Below are positions 24,057 to 34,504 of a stretch of 64,000 bases of DNA, piece after piece. The DNA lies in NCBI RefSeq assembly GCF_023065955.2, contig NW_026623008.1:27059001-27123000 (forward strand), read 5' to 3'. A program made the position numbers and the translations under genes. The number at the start of each line of letters is the position of its first letter. Position 1 is the first letter of the stretch. Below the pieces are notes generated by a model. The model made no database searches, was not told the DNA's origin, and was given only the letters and a program-made list of their open reading frames with translations. The DNA comes from Ursus arctos. Its lineage: Eukaryota > Chordata > Mammalia > Carnivora > Ursidae.

Positions 24057-24190
24057 TTAATGATGCAGATTCCTGGGTTCTGGATTCTGGTTCCCATCTG
24101 GGGAGGGGGAGCCAGCAAAGTGGCTTTTCCAGACACATCCCAGTTGGTTCTGATGAGGCGGCCCAAGGACAACACTTTGACAAAGCCTGG
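24057..24190 (+). mobile_element. MER5-type fragment
   Basis: AATGATGCAGATTCCTGGG, then GATGAGGCGGCCCAAGGACA and CACTTTGACAAAGCCTG. The match is partial and the element is old. Confidence 0.5.
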
Positions 24191-24737
24191 GAGGGAAGGT
24201 GAATGCGATGCCCCGGGCTGCTAGGATGCAAGTGGGCACTCCTCTCAAGTCCCCCTGCAGAAGTGAGAGCATCTTACGGTCAAAGGCCCTGCCTCACTCA
24301 AGACTGTCACGCAGCCGTTCTCAGGCTGGATTTCAGCTCGTGGTTCTTGACCATCTCCTCCGCTAGGCTGTAAGCCCCCCTCTGGAAGGGACTGGATCAA
24401 ATTTGACAGTGCGTGCTCAGCAGAAGGCCCAGCACACGGCCGCTGCTCTGTGGATGTTTGATGAGGACACAGCTGCTTTTATTGAGATGGGTGTGTGCCC
24501 GTGGCAGGGCTGGTATGGCTGCAAGGCAGCTATGGCTAAGACTTGGGCTCTACCCGAGAACCCCTTCTTCCTGAGGACCCCAACACTTCTCAGAATCGGA
24601 GCCTGATTTCTTGCTGTTGGATGAGTTCCCACACTCGAGGGGAGGGCCCACGATTACCTCAACCTCTCTACCTCAGGAAAGAGCAATGAGATGAACAGCC
24701 TCTTCAACAGGGAATCTGAACAGAAAAGCCACTTTCC

Positions 24738-24950
24738 GGGGCGCCTGGGTGCCGCAGTCGTTAAGCATTTGCCTTCGGCTCAGGGCGTGATCCCGGCATT
24801 CTGGGATCGAGCCCCACATCAGGCTCCTCCGCTATGAGCCTGCTTCTTCCTCTCCCACTCCCCCTGCTTGTGTTCCCTCTCTCACTGGCTGTCTCTCTCT
24901 GTCAAATAAATAAATAAAATCTTAAAAAAAAAAAAAGAAAGAAAGAAAAG
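24738..24950 (+). mobile_element. SINEC, young bear-type subfamily
   Basis: GGGGCGCCTGGGTGCCGCAG head, CTCCGCTATGAGCCTGC core, AAATAAATAAATAAAATCTT tail with a GAAA-rich end. Flanked by AAAAGCCACTTT on both sides. Confidence 0.95.
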
Positions 24951-25033
24951 AAAAGCCACTTTTCATCTGGCCAGACTGAAGCATTCACCTACATTTCTCA
25001 AACTTGGCTGCTTATTAGTGTGGCCTGAGAAAC

Positions 25034-25428
25034 TTTTTTTTAAAAAAGATTTTATTGGGGCGCCTGGGTGGTGCAGTCATTAAACGTCTGCTTTCGGCTC
25101 AGGGCGTGATCCCGGCGTTCCGGGATCGAGCCCCACATCAGGCTCCTCTGCTGGGAGCCTGCTTCTTCCTCTCCCACTCCCCCTGCTTGTGTTCCCTCTC
25201 TCACTGGCTGTCTCTCTGTCAAATAAATATATAAAATCTTAAAAAAAAAAGATTTTATTTGAGAGAGAGAGAGAGAGAGAGAAAGAGCAGGGGGCATAGC
25301 AGAGGGAGAGGCAGAAGCAGACTCCCTGCTGAGCAGGGCACCTGACATGGGACTCGATCCCCGGACTCCAGGATCATGACCTGAGCCGAAAGCAGACCCT
25401 GAACCGACTGAGCCATCCGGGCACCCCT
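25034..25428 (-). mobile_element. SINEC, reverse, split by a nested SINE
   Basis: The outer copy is flanked by CCTGAGAAACTT. It includes a (GA)n run at 25259-25283 and ends in the reversed head near 25427. It lies just downstream of LSM10 in transcript sense. Confidence 0.93.
25057..25246 (+). mobile_element. SINEC, young bear-type, nested
   Basis: Inserted at the poly(A)/AATAAAATCTT end of the outer reverse SINE, with AAAAAAGATTTTATT repeated on both sides. The core reads CCACATCAGGCTCCTC. Confidence 0.95.
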
Positions 25429-25612
25429 CACCTGAGAAACTTACAAAGAATCCCAATGTCCAGGCTACACCCCAGACCGATTACATCTGAAGAGCTGACG
25501 GTGGGACAATGTGCTGCCAGCTTTGAGCACCACTGCCCCGCTACGCAGGACGCACAGACAGCCCAGCACACATCAGGGAAAGCATGAGGCATGGACTTGT
25601 TTGTAGCGAACT

Positions 25613-25972
25613 TTTATGAGAAAGCAAACAGGACTGTGAGAACCGGGAACACTCGGGGCTGGCTCAGGCTGAGTACACTCGAGAACCCTCACTGGGAGAG
25701 GGCTGAAAGCTATGTGGCAGACTCCCTAAATCAGTGCATCAGATTCTGCTGTCGATGATCGAGGCCACAGACAGCTAAGTAGGATCCCCGAGTGAGTCTA
25801 GGAGACGGGACCCTGTGAAAGGCAGCTGGGACAGGGGGCGTCTGTCGGAGACACCAGTTTCTGGGCCGGCCCCGCGTTCCTTCCCGGCTCCGGGCAGGGA
25901 GGGTAGCAGGCGGCTGGCTCAGTAGAACTCTGGAGGAACCTGAGTGGGGCAGGGGCTGGCCGAGGACAAGGC
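25613..25972 (-). other. LSM10: LSM10 3'UTR candidate with non-canonical poly(A) signal
   Basis: No AATAAA or ATTAAA occurs on the minus strand between the stop codon and the SINE at 25428. The best signal is CATAAA at 25618-25613, which gives a 3'UTR of about 360 nt. The alternative is the AATAAA supplied by the minus-strand SINE tail near 25255. Confidence 0.4.
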
Positions 25973-26344
25973 TCACTTATACTTTTTGGAGGGAAACTCC
26001 CGCCGGCCTTGGCCCTTGCTGCCGAAGTTGCGCACCCGGTGGATGACCTGCAGCTGCCGCTCTATGGTCGCCGTGATGTTCACGTCATCTGGGATGTGGA
26101 CGTAACGGACGTTACGGCCCGTCACGAAGAGGTCATCCAGCGTGACCCGATGCCCCCAGCGGTCTGTGTAGGTGACGTTGGCCAGGCGGATGTTCATGAA
26201 CGCATCGACGTTGTCGATGCGGCCGCGGGCCACGCTCTCATCCCGCAGGTCCACGGTGGTCACCTGGCCCTGGAGGCCCTGCAGCAGGATGATGAGGCTG
26301 TTCTCAGAGATGGTCCGCTCCTTCACCGAGTGGCTCACTGCCAT
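25973..26344 (-). CDS. LSM10: LSM10, U7 snRNP-specific Sm-like protein (complete, 123 aa)
   Basis: LSM10 pairs with LSM11 to replace SmD1/SmD2 in the heptameric ring of the U7 snRNP, which directs 3'-end cleavage of replication-dependent histone pre-mRNAs in the nucleus. The protein begins [17 protein letters not shown] and ends REFPSKKYK, with the family's full length of 123 residues. The Sm1 segment (about 18-54) includes [20 protein letters not shown] and FMNIRL. The Sm2 segment (about 72-88) includes [17 protein letters not shown]. The C-terminus (about 104-123) is rich in Arg and Lys. The coding region is a single exon; upstream in-frame codons extend the reading frame, but an acceptor lies between them and this ATG, and the family starts here. 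The frame is intact, so this is a functional gene rather than a retrocopy. Confidence 0.97.
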   Translation of the reverse strand: MAVSHSVKERTISENSLIILLQGLQGQVTTVDLRDESVARGRIDNVDAFMNIRLANVTYTDRWGHRVTLDDLFVTGRNVRYVHIPDDVNITATIERQLQVIHRVRNFGSKGQGRREFPSKKYK

Positions 26345-26367
26345 TCTTGCACACGGAAGGCTGCTGG
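26345..26367 (-). other. LSM10: LSM10 5'UTR part of coding exon and its 3' splice site
   Basis: On the minus strand a pyrimidine tract CTCCTCCTCCCACAG ends at 26368, followed by 23 nt and the ATG. This is a strong acceptor and fits the known arrangement of a non-coding first exon spliced to a single coding exon. The boundary is inferred from sequence, not from a transcript. Confidence 0.65.
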
Positions 26368-26529
26368 CTGTGGGAGGAGGAGCACACAGACGGGGGCTGT
26401 AGCAGGCTGGGGGCTGCAGCTGCCCACTCACCTCCACCAGGCTCTAGCACAGACCTCTCCAAGTCTGCCGACCTCCCCAGTCTCTGTGTCTGCGGAACCC
26501 CCTTCCGTGCCAGGTGCTTCGTGCACACG

Positions 26530-26685
26530 CCTCACGGAATCCTTACGCTACCCGGCAAGCCAAGAATTACTTCTACTCATTTTGCAAATAAGGAAAATAT
26601 GACCAAGAGATGTGAAGTGACTTGCCCAAGGTCACATAGTTGATCCAAATCTATCACTGTCTACTCCCAACCCCACAGTGCTACT
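26530..26685 (-). mobile_element. MIR fragment
   Basis: CTCATTTTGCAAATAAGGAA and CTTGCCCAAGGTCACATAG match the reversed MIR. Confidence 0.8.
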
Positions 26686-26689
26686 TCTG

Positions 26690-26870
26690 AACCCTCACTG
26701 CACCTTAGAATCACCCAGTGAGTTTTTACCTGCTGCTACCCCTCAGACGTTCTGATTCATTTGGTCAAGGGTGGGGCCTGGGTATCCTATTTTTAAAAGC
26801 TCCACGAGTAATTCTGATGTGCATCCAAGTTTGAGAAGTGCTGCTCTAAAGTGTAGTTTACACCCTGGCT
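26690..26870 (+). mobile_element. MER5-type DNA transposon fragment
   Basis: CTTAGAATCACCCAGTGAG, GGTGGGGCCTGGGTATCC and CAAGTTTGAGAAGTGCTGC match the hAT-Charlie MER5 family. Confidence 0.65.
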
Positions 26871-27180
26871 ACTCAAAGTATGGTCTGTGGATGAGTACTT
26901 TCAGCATCACCCAGGGACTTGCTGGGAATGCAGAATCTCGGGCGCCTTGTGGCTCGGTTGGTTAAGCATCTGCCTTCGGCTCAGATCATGATCCCAGGGT
27001 CCTAGGATCAAGTCCCACGTCGGGCTCCTTGCTCCTTGGACAGCCTGCTTCTCCCTCTCCCTCTGCCCCTCCCCTGCTTGCACGTGCGCTCTCTCTCTCA
27101 AATAAATAGATAAAATCTTAAAAAAAAATGTAGAATCTGTGGTCTCTCCCCAGACCAACTGAAAGAATCTGCACTTTATC
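26871..27180 (-). mobile_element. MER5-type fragment split by a SINE
   Basis: ACTCAAAGTATGGTCTGTGG and AGCATCACCCAGGGACTTG on the left of the SINE; AGAATCTGTGGTCTCTCCCC and AGAATCTGCACTTTATC on the right. Confidence 0.6.
26940..27129 (+). mobile_element. SINEC inside a MER5 fragment
   Basis: Head GGGCGCCTTGTGGCTCGG and tail CAAATAAATAGATAAAATC. Flanked by AATG(C/T)AGAATCT. Confidence 0.93.
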
Positions 27181-27194
27181 TTGCCCCTACATCA

Positions 27195-27375
27195 ATTACC
27201 AGTTCTCAAATGTTGGTGTGTATTGGAATCACTGGAGGACTTGTTAAATTGCAGAATGCTGGGCTCACCTCTCAGTTTCAGACTTAGTAGGTCTGAGGTG
27301 CAGCCCAATAATGGTAACTTCTAACATGTTCTCAGTCAACACTGATATTGCTGGTCTGGGGCCCACGCTCCCGGA
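27195..27375 (+). mobile_element. MER5A-type DNA transposon fragment
   Basis: GTGTGTATTGGAATCACTGG, GGACTTGTTAAATTGCAGA, TAGTAGGTCTGAGGTGCAGC and ATTGCTGGTCTGGGGCCCAC follow the MER5A consensus over most of its length. Confidence 0.75.
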
Positions 27376-27479
27376 ATGACTGGTCTACACCATGCAGCCA
27401 CCATGGAAGTAGAAATTTTGGCAAATTGCAAAAAACAAAAACAAAAACAAAAAACCCCAACATGGCAGCATATTAAGCA

Positions 27480-27610
27480 CATAGGTTTTGAAGGCAAAGA
27501 AAAATAGGTTGGAATCCTCACTCCACCCACAAACTCTGTAAACCTAGGACAATTACTCAATGTCTCTGAACCTGTTTCCACATCTATTAAACCAGAGGCT
27601 AACAGAATCT
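27480..27610 (+). mobile_element. MIR fragment
   Basis: GGTTGGAATCCTCACTCCAC and ATTACTCAATGTCTCTGAAC in MIR order. Confidence 0.65.
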
Positions 27611-28016
27611 CCCCAGACGGAATGTACTTTGCTTTCATCACGTCCTGACGTTGTATTAACGTAACTCTGTCTTATCTAGCCCCTCTTTCCAGACCCTCAG
27701 TGGAAAGTGGTGGAACTTCCCTCCCTAAGACCTCATTCAACCCCGACCGGGGCTGTGCAGGGTAGCATTAAGTGCGGCAAGCCAGACCACACCACTGATG
27801 GGGGAGTCGGGCCGGAGGAGTGTAAGGACCCCACCCAGGCTTCACCAGAATGCGCCCCGATGAGGCTAAGGGCTGCCCGGGGACTGCAAAGGGGCAGTCC
27901 CGGGCTCTAGGACGGGCTCTGCCACTTCCCAGGAGAGCGCCCTCGAACAAGCCGCTTAGCTGCTTCAACCTGTTAGCCCAGCGGGAAAATGGGGATGGCG
28001 ACGACCCTTTACTCAC

Positions 28017-28400
28017 GGAGTAGTGAGGGTGGGCGTGGGGAGATGGGCTCTAGTCAGCGAATAGGGAAGGAAGCGCTTCCCCCGCTCCCCGCTGCTCTCC
28101 GGGGTTCCGGGCGCCCCCGCGCTCCGCCCCAGGATCCCGGACCCACCGCACCGGATTTCTTCCGCTTCCCGGTCCGCCTCGCGGCCCAAACTAGCGGGCT
28201 CTTGGCGGGGCCGCCTCCCTCCCGCCGCGGGACGTAGAAGCCATGGCAACAGCTGGGCCGCTCGGTCCTCCCGGAGCATAGAGAGCGCGGCCGCCGTAGG
28301 CCTGCGCCACCGCGGACGCGCCCGGAACTACAACCCCCAGAATGCCTCGCGGGCGGCGTGCTCGCGCTCGGGCGACTCTGGGCCTGCGTCTTGGGTTGTC
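28017..28400 (-). promoter_or_regulatory. LSM10: LSM10 CpG-island promoter and presumed non-coding exon 1
   Basis: A CpG-rich block spans 28030-28400. A good minus-strand donor, CTCC|GTGAGTAAAG, lies at 28016-28007 and would end the first exon at 28017. At 28327-28345 the plus strand reads ACTACAACCCCCAGAATGC, very close to the ZNF143/THAP11 promoter element. GCCATGGCAAC at 28240-28250 resembles half of an RFX X-box. The start site is probably between about 28250 and 28350. Confidence 0.65.
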
Positions 28401-28426
28401 TCCTTCACTGGAGCCACTCATTCTTT

Positions 28427-29110
28427 CAACAAATATTCATTGAGCCTTCGCCGTGCGTCAGGCCACCCTCCCAGGCTCTGGACACACAGCAGTGACCAAG
28501 GAGACGAGCTCCCTGATCTGGTGACCCATAAATCTACTTGGGGGCGGGCGTCCATAAGAAAACAAGAAAATGGTAAAAGTCCTTCAGAGAATAAAAATAG
28601 GGTGATGTGATAGTGACTGGGTGGCTTTTTATTGGATGATCAGGGATGTCCTGAGAAGGTGACATCTGAGCTGAGATCAATGACATAAAGCCAACTTGTG
28701 AAAACTAGGAAAGCAGCACTGCAGTTAGAGGGAGGTGTTTGTGCAAAGGACCTGGTAGAAATGTGCTCGCCAATTTGAAAAAACGGAGAAGCCAGTAACA
28801 CAGGACAGTGGTATGCCAAGAGGTGGGAGAGGAAGTCAAGAGCCCGAGCACTTATGGCTTTGTAAGCCAAGGTAAGGGGTTTGGATTTCCTGGTTAGGAG
28901 TGCAGGCTCTGGAGGCAGGACCTAGCTTCAAATCTGTTCCCTGCTAACTGACTTTGCACAAGTGAATCATACTCTTTGTGCCCAGGTTTCCCCATGTTTT
29001 ACTAGAAGTGCAATGATGGGCTATCAAAGGGAGTGTGTGTGACATGGTCTGATTTACATTTTTCAAAGGTCATTCTATGGTAAAAGCCATGGTAAAAGCC
29101 TCAATTTCCC
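28427..29110. mobile_element. Ancient LINE-like repeat (L2-related), with a MIR inside
   Basis: AACAAATATTCATTGAGCC, CACACAGCAGTGACCAAGG, TGAGAAGGTGACATCTGAGC and GACATGGTCTGATTTACAT appear in the order of a common old mammalian repeat. A MIR at about 28895-29010 interrupts it. The family name is not certain. Confidence 0.5.
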
Positions 29111-29209
29111 TGTTAGAAAAAAGCAAGGTAATGTCTAAGAATTGACCTTCATTCATATGTGAAAGCACCTGGCTCCATAGGAGGTAGGTTTGTTTCATTC
29201 CTTCACTCT

Positions 29210-30650
29210 CTCATTCATTGATTTCCAGCTCCCCCAGGAGCCTTCCCCCTTTCCCAAAGATCACAGTCTCTTCTCATCCTAAAAATAGAATCTGCCTTTG
29301 TCCTCCATGTAAGCTACTCTTGTTCTCCTACCTTCCACGGTTGAACTTCTCAAGGAGGCCTCTACACCTGTGGTTCTCCAGGTGTAGTCCTTTTTCCAAC
29401 TTCATGACCATTCTCCTCGTTCCCCCCCCCCCCCGCCCCGGGGCACTGTATCATTTGGTTTCACAGATTTCTGATTATTTCTTCTCCATCTCTCTCTTTT
29501 TTTAAACCCCATTTTATTCTCCTGCTCCCTAATGTGTGTGCTTTCTCTGAGGCTGTGTTCCCAGCCTTGCTCTCTAATTGGTCACGTCTGTCCATGCTGC
29601 CTGCTACTATGTACTGAGTCTCTCTTGTCTAGCTCACCAGCCCAGACTGCTCTATGGAACTCCATTTTCCAACTGTCTGTTGCTTACTCCCATATGTCTT
29701 AGTGGTACTTGAAAGTCAGCATGTCTACAAGACAGATTATCAAGTCCATCCCAGATCAGTTGTTGCTCTGAATTTTTCTATTTCTGTGGTTGCTACCACC
29801 ATTTTTCAGCTACTCAAATTGGGTACCTTGAATAAACATGATAACTTTGATCATTTCTTGATTCCCTACACCTGCCAGTCACTGAGCCCTGCAAATTCTT
29901 GGAAGAAGGGTCTCCCACCCTTCACTTGTCTTTTCATTCTTACTGCCACCAACCCAGTTGAGACCTTCTTTCTCTCATTTGATTCATTATAAAAACCATC
30001 TTACCGGTCTTTGTGTCTCATGATCATTTGCCAACAGATTCAAAATATAGTTATGATCTTATCATTTACCTGCTAGGAAAACTTTTGATTCACTAGCAGA
30101 ATAAATGTTCCAATGCTGACATGAACCTGATTCCAACTCACACTCCAGCTGGATCTCTTTCAGGTTCTCAACTCAAACCCTCCCACCAGTGTTTCTTAAA
30201 GTGTGGTATGGGAACAAGTTGCGTTCATGGAAGGCTTTGTTTCACGGAATCAGAAGCGGAGCTCGGAAATCTGCACAACCATGCTAAAATTTGAGATCCA
30301 GTGCTCTCCTCTCTAGTTAGGCCTAGCCACTCAGCAACTCAGACAAGCCCTCCACTCCTGCCTCTGCCTTTGTTATCCTTCTGCATCTGCCTTGGCTCCT
30401 CTCTTGTTTATCTTTGGATGTTAAATCCAATCCCTCCCTCAAAGCCTGGCTCAATTGCTATACCTTTCTGAAGTCTTCACTGATTACCCCATTTGGGAGT
30501 GATGTCTTTCCTCTAACCCCTGTAACATATTGCTTGCTGTATGTTTGCTTGTCGTAGGCCGATTCACCATACTTATTTATGTTAATCTTACTTCCTTCCC
30601 GACTAGTCTCCTGGGTGCTGAGACAAAGAGAAGGCCTTAGGAGTCCAGAA
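29210..30650 (+). mobile_element. Probable L2 LINE fragments
   Basis: A diverged L2-like order from about 30.05 kb to TCCCTCAAAGCCTGGCTC and CCTGTAACATATTGCTTGC. The left part (29.2-29.9 kb) is less clear. Confidence 0.45.
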
Positions 30651-30846
30651 TGCTTCACACTACAAACCGGTTATATGAGGAACACTGGCTTTATGAATGT
30701 GGTGAGGTGACAGGGATATGAATGAAGATGGTAGCAGAGGGAATGGAAAGAAGGGCTGAATGTTAAAGACTGAACAAGCTAATCAGCCTCCCTGAAGGCT
30801 GATTAGATCTGGGAGTGTGGGTGGGAAGAGGAATCAATGACTAACA

Positions 30847-31260
30847 TTTTTTTTTTAAAGATTTATTTTTGGGGGCGCCTGCATGCCTCAGTTGGTTAAG
30901 TGTCTGCCTTTGGCTCAGGTCATGATTCTGGGGTCCTGGGATCGAGCCGAGCCCTGCATCGGGCTTCCTCTTCCATGGGGAGTCTGCTTCTTCTCCCTCT
31001 GCCCCTCCCTGCCACTCATGCTTTCTCTCTCTCTCAAATAAATGGATAAAAGATTTATTTATTTATTTGAGAGAGAGAGAGTGGGCATGCTCTGGGGGAG
31101 GGGCAGAGGGAGAGAGAGAATCTCAAGCAGACTCCCCGCTAAGCACACAATCTAGACCTTTTCATGTGCTTTCCTTCATCTCTCCTCCCCACTTCAGCAC
31201 ATGACCTGAGCTGAAATCAAGAGTTGGACGCTTAACTGACTGAGCCACCCAGGCACACCT
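30847..31260 (-). mobile_element. SINEC, reverse, with a nested SINE and a foreign middle segment
   Basis: The outer copy starts with TTTAAAGATTTATTTTT and ends ACTGAGCCACCCAGGCACACC. The plus-strand SINE at 30872-31049 interrupts its tail. About 55 bp near 31147-31200 does not match SINEC. Confidence 0.9.
30872..31049 (+). mobile_element. SINEC nested in an opposite-strand SINE
   Basis: Head GGGGCGCCTGCATGCCTCAG and tail CAAATAAATGGATAAA. The duplicated target is AGATTTATTT. Confidence 0.92.
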
Positions 31261-31380
31261 AAAAAAATTTTATTTAAGTTTATTTATTTTTTTAGTAATC
31301 TCTATACCCAGCTTGGGCTCAAACTCAAAACCCCCAGATCAAGATTGCATGCTCTTCTGACTGAGCCAGCCAGGAGTCCC
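31261..31380 (-). mobile_element. SINEC, short older type, reverse
   Basis: TAGTAATCTCTATACCCAGC and GACTGAGCCAGCCAGG mark the short Can-SINE type. It abuts the previous element. Confidence 0.88.
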
Positions 31381-32135
31381 TTGATGATATAAATTTTAAC
31401 TCTGGGTACCTCAAGAGATGGTGGAATGACTCTGTGGGGGATATCTCATTTTTTGGCTACTCAGCCAATTAAACTCCTTCCCCCACATTTGGGGAAATCG
31501 GACATTCTATGCATTTCGGTGGAAAGTGGGGTTCTGCTGCCCACGACAGATGATGTAAGGGCCAGATATTGTCTCTGATCCTTGTCAGCTATGGCGTGGG
31601 CTTGTGACCTAAGCCAGCAGGGACTGTTCAGGCTCCATCCTGGTGTCTGCACCATCCAGGCCTCGTTGCTGGGGCTGCTGCTGGTGCTGGAGTCCTCTCC
31701 TGTGTTGTCTGCCCTTCCTTGGCTCCTGGCCGTTCTCTCACGCTTCTCCAGTCTTCCTGACAACTGTGAGTTGCCTGAAGTCCCTTAAGCAGATTCCTTC
31801 TCTAGTTAAGTAGCCAGAATTGGTTTCAATTTTTTGCAGCTAAACACCTAGCCTAGTACTGGGCCCACTTGGATTGCGTTCATTTCAGGACCCTTGAATG
31901 TCTCTGTTCCCTTTAGATGAGCTGTAATAGTTTAGTTTCTAATTGTCAGAGGATCACAGAATCCCGAGGGGGCAATTCCCAGGTCACCTGCTCCAACTCA
32001 GCACCCAGTGCCCAAACCCCTCAACAGTCACTTGCTCCCAGGTGTCTGACTCCACTGTTAGGATGTTTTTGGTAACTTCTCCCCATTGCTTCTAGTTCCT
32101 TTCTATGGAAAACTGTCCTGTTGTGTATTACATTT

Positions 32136-32326
32136 AAAGATTTATTTGAGAGAGAGTGCATGTGCACCCTGGAGCTGGGGAGGGACAAAGGGAGAGGGAG
32201 AGGAGAAGCAGACTCCCTGCTGAGCACGGAGCCCCACTCAGGGCTCAATCTCACAACCCTGAGATCATGACCTGAGCGAAAACCAAGAGTCAGATGCTCA
32301 ACCGACTGAGCTACCCAGGCGCCCCT
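32136..32326 (-). mobile_element. SINEC, reverse orientation
   Basis: Flanked by TGTATTACATTTA and TGTATTATGTTTA; ends GAGCTACCCAGGCGCCCC. Confidence 0.94.
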
Positions 32327-32681
32327 GTATTATGTTTAATTTTAGAAGTTTCTTTAGGCTTTTGAAAGTAAGGAAAATGTACCATATAAGTAAAAATGAC
32401 ATCAGTGTTGGGCACTGAGTTCTGAGGTGATGTGGAAGATCTCAAGGAAAGTGAGCCTGCAGTCCAGGCGAGGAGGGGGTCACAGAGATTTGCGAGTCAA
32501 TAGTAATAGTTGAAAATAACAGCCTCTTGGAAAGAAAGTGATGTCAACACTTTTGGGTGCTGCCGGGCGCAGGAGAGCCTGTGGTCTGGGGGGCAGGGTA
32601 AGGGGGGAGATGAGAGGAGAGTGAGGAATGGGGAGAGAAGCCAGGGGTAAAATAGGGGCCATCTGGCAATTGACCAAGCGT

Positions 32682-32882
32682 TTTTTTTTTTTTTTTTTTT
32701 TTAAGATTTTATTTATTTGAGAGACAGAGACAGAGAGCAGGAGCATGGGGAGGGGAGGAGGGAGAGGGAACAGCAGACTCCCTGCTGAGTGTGGAGCTCA
32801 CCCCATGGCTCAATTCCAGGACCCTTGAATCATGACCTGAGCTGAAGGCAGATGCTTAATGGACTGAGCCACCCAGGTGTCC
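32682..32882 (-). mobile_element. SINEC, reverse orientation
   Basis: T-run of about 22, AAGATTTTATTTATTTGAGA, and the reversed head GGACTGAGCCACCCAGG. Confidence 0.93.
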
Positions 32883-34326
32883 TGACCTGGCCATTCTGAC
32901 AGACTTTTAAAAATGGCTACAGCAACATCTGTACCATGCAGGGCAAGCCTCAATTAGGAGCCAATGAGGGAGAGAGGGGAAGTGTGGTCAGAAAGTAGGA
33001 TGTGAGCTACTGTGGCCGAAGGCGGAGAGAATTTTTGGAAGAAAATGGAGTTTAGCAGGGCCAAGAAGAGCCTTCCAAAGGCTCAGGGTAAAGGGGAGGA
33101 GAGCAGGCCATTGCATGGGGCAGAATCTCAGAGTCGGGGCTGGAAGAGAAGGGAGAAGGATCTGTGTAGTGACAGGAGCTAGAGGAGGCGGGCAGGGGGG
33201 GGGAGGTGGCCAGGAAGCCTGGAGTGCGGGTGAGTGAACAGGGGAACAAGGACCGCCTGGAGAAGCAGAGGCCCCAAGGTGTGGGTGGGAGCAGTTTGGC
33301 TGGGAGTTCATCCTCAGCAGCCATTCAGATACATGTCTGAGGTGCAGAAAGAAGGCTGGGTGTGACTGAGGGAAGGAAGGGTACAGACAAAAGATATGCT
33401 GAAGTGGGGAGGAGAGACGAAGGAAAGCACGTGAAAAAGTCTAACTGAAGCTGAGAGGTCTTTAGGATAGGGCGTCCAGAAAACCGTGTCAAAGGTCCTT
33501 GGCCGACACCATGACTTCCCCTTGAAAACCCCAAAAAAATTATGGCCCCAACATTTCAAAAGGAAGTTAGAGAGTTCTATAAAGACAAAAGAGGGCAGAG
33601 TGATCTCTCTGGGCAAATGCGTGCATCTCAGATTTAAGGGTCCTGGGCCTGCCCCCAGCTTAGTGGAGTGGCTTTACCATGACAACTGGGGTTTCACGTT
33701 GTTTGGGGAACTGACAGAGAAGGTAATGTTCTTTTTGCCAGGAGAGGCACCACTGGCCAGAAACAAAAAGAATGGTGTGTGTGTGTGTGTAGTGGGGGGC
33801 AGTGTTAATCAAATAATTCAGAGTAATTTCCATTGGCCCTTGGAACGCATTTTGACATTCTCATTTGAAAAGGGTGAGTTATGATCTGAGAATTTACTTC
33901 ACACTAAGTCACAAAGCTCTGAGGGAAGATCCAGCTGCGATGGGGCTTCCTTCATCCAACCCCTGGTAAACACTTCCTTTAACTCCCTCTACTGCCAGCT
34001 GTCCAGGAATTCGGCAGCCGAAGAGGAGTTACCCAGGGCATAAGGGAATGAAGGTTAAGTAAAGGTTGTATTAGTTTTCAGATTTTAATTTGGGTCTTTA
34101 TGATTAGATAAATAATAGTAAATAGATATATTTTCTAAAGTTTGCATTTCTCTTTCTGTGGTTTCCTGTGGCTTAAGTTGGCTTCTATCCTGGGTATAAA
34201 CCAGTAATAAACCAGGTGCAAGTCGACGAGAGATTGATTTCCTGTTTAGACCTGGGGATCTCAGGGATCTGGTTACCATGCTGGGGGTGGAAAAAGTGAG
34301 TTCACCTTTAAGAACTGCTAGATACT

Positions 34327-34504
34327 GGGGCACCTGGGTGGCTCAGTCCGTTGGGCGTCTGCCTTTGGTTTGGGTCATGATCCTGGAGTCCTGGGTTCGA
34401 GCCCTGTATTGGGCTCCCTGCTCAGCGGGGAGCCTATTTCTCCCTCTCCTGCTCCCCCTGCTTGTGCTCTCTCTCTCTGTCAAATGAATAAAATCTTAAA
34501 AAAA
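34327..34504 (+). mobile_element. SINEC
   Basis: Head GGGGCACCTGGGTGGCTCAG and tail CAAATGAATAAAATCTT. Flanked by TGCTAGATAC. Confidence 0.94.

Larger units (their letters stand above)
18731..25612. other. Intergenic region between presumed STK40 promoter and LSM10
   Basis: About 6.9 kb without a supported gene. It holds MIR fragments near 19.7-20.0 and 20.8-20.95 kb, a CG/CA dinucleotide tract at 20371, L2 at 22.6-23.2 kb, a MER5 fragment at 24.06-24.19 kb and the SINEs at 22813, 24738, 25034 and 25057. The reading frame at 23323-23898 has no recognisable protein. Confidence 0.7.
26368..28016 (-). other. LSM10: LSM10 intron 1 (presumed)
   Basis: It runs between the donor at 28016 and the acceptor at 26368. 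It holds MIR fragments, three MER5-type DNA transposon fragments and one SINEC inside the middle one. I see no coding potential here. Confidence 0.55.

Noticed and set aside
26009..26602. 197-codon plus-strand reading frame opposite LSM10
   Set aside because: It is a shadow of the GC-rich LSM10 coding exon and runs on into a MIR.
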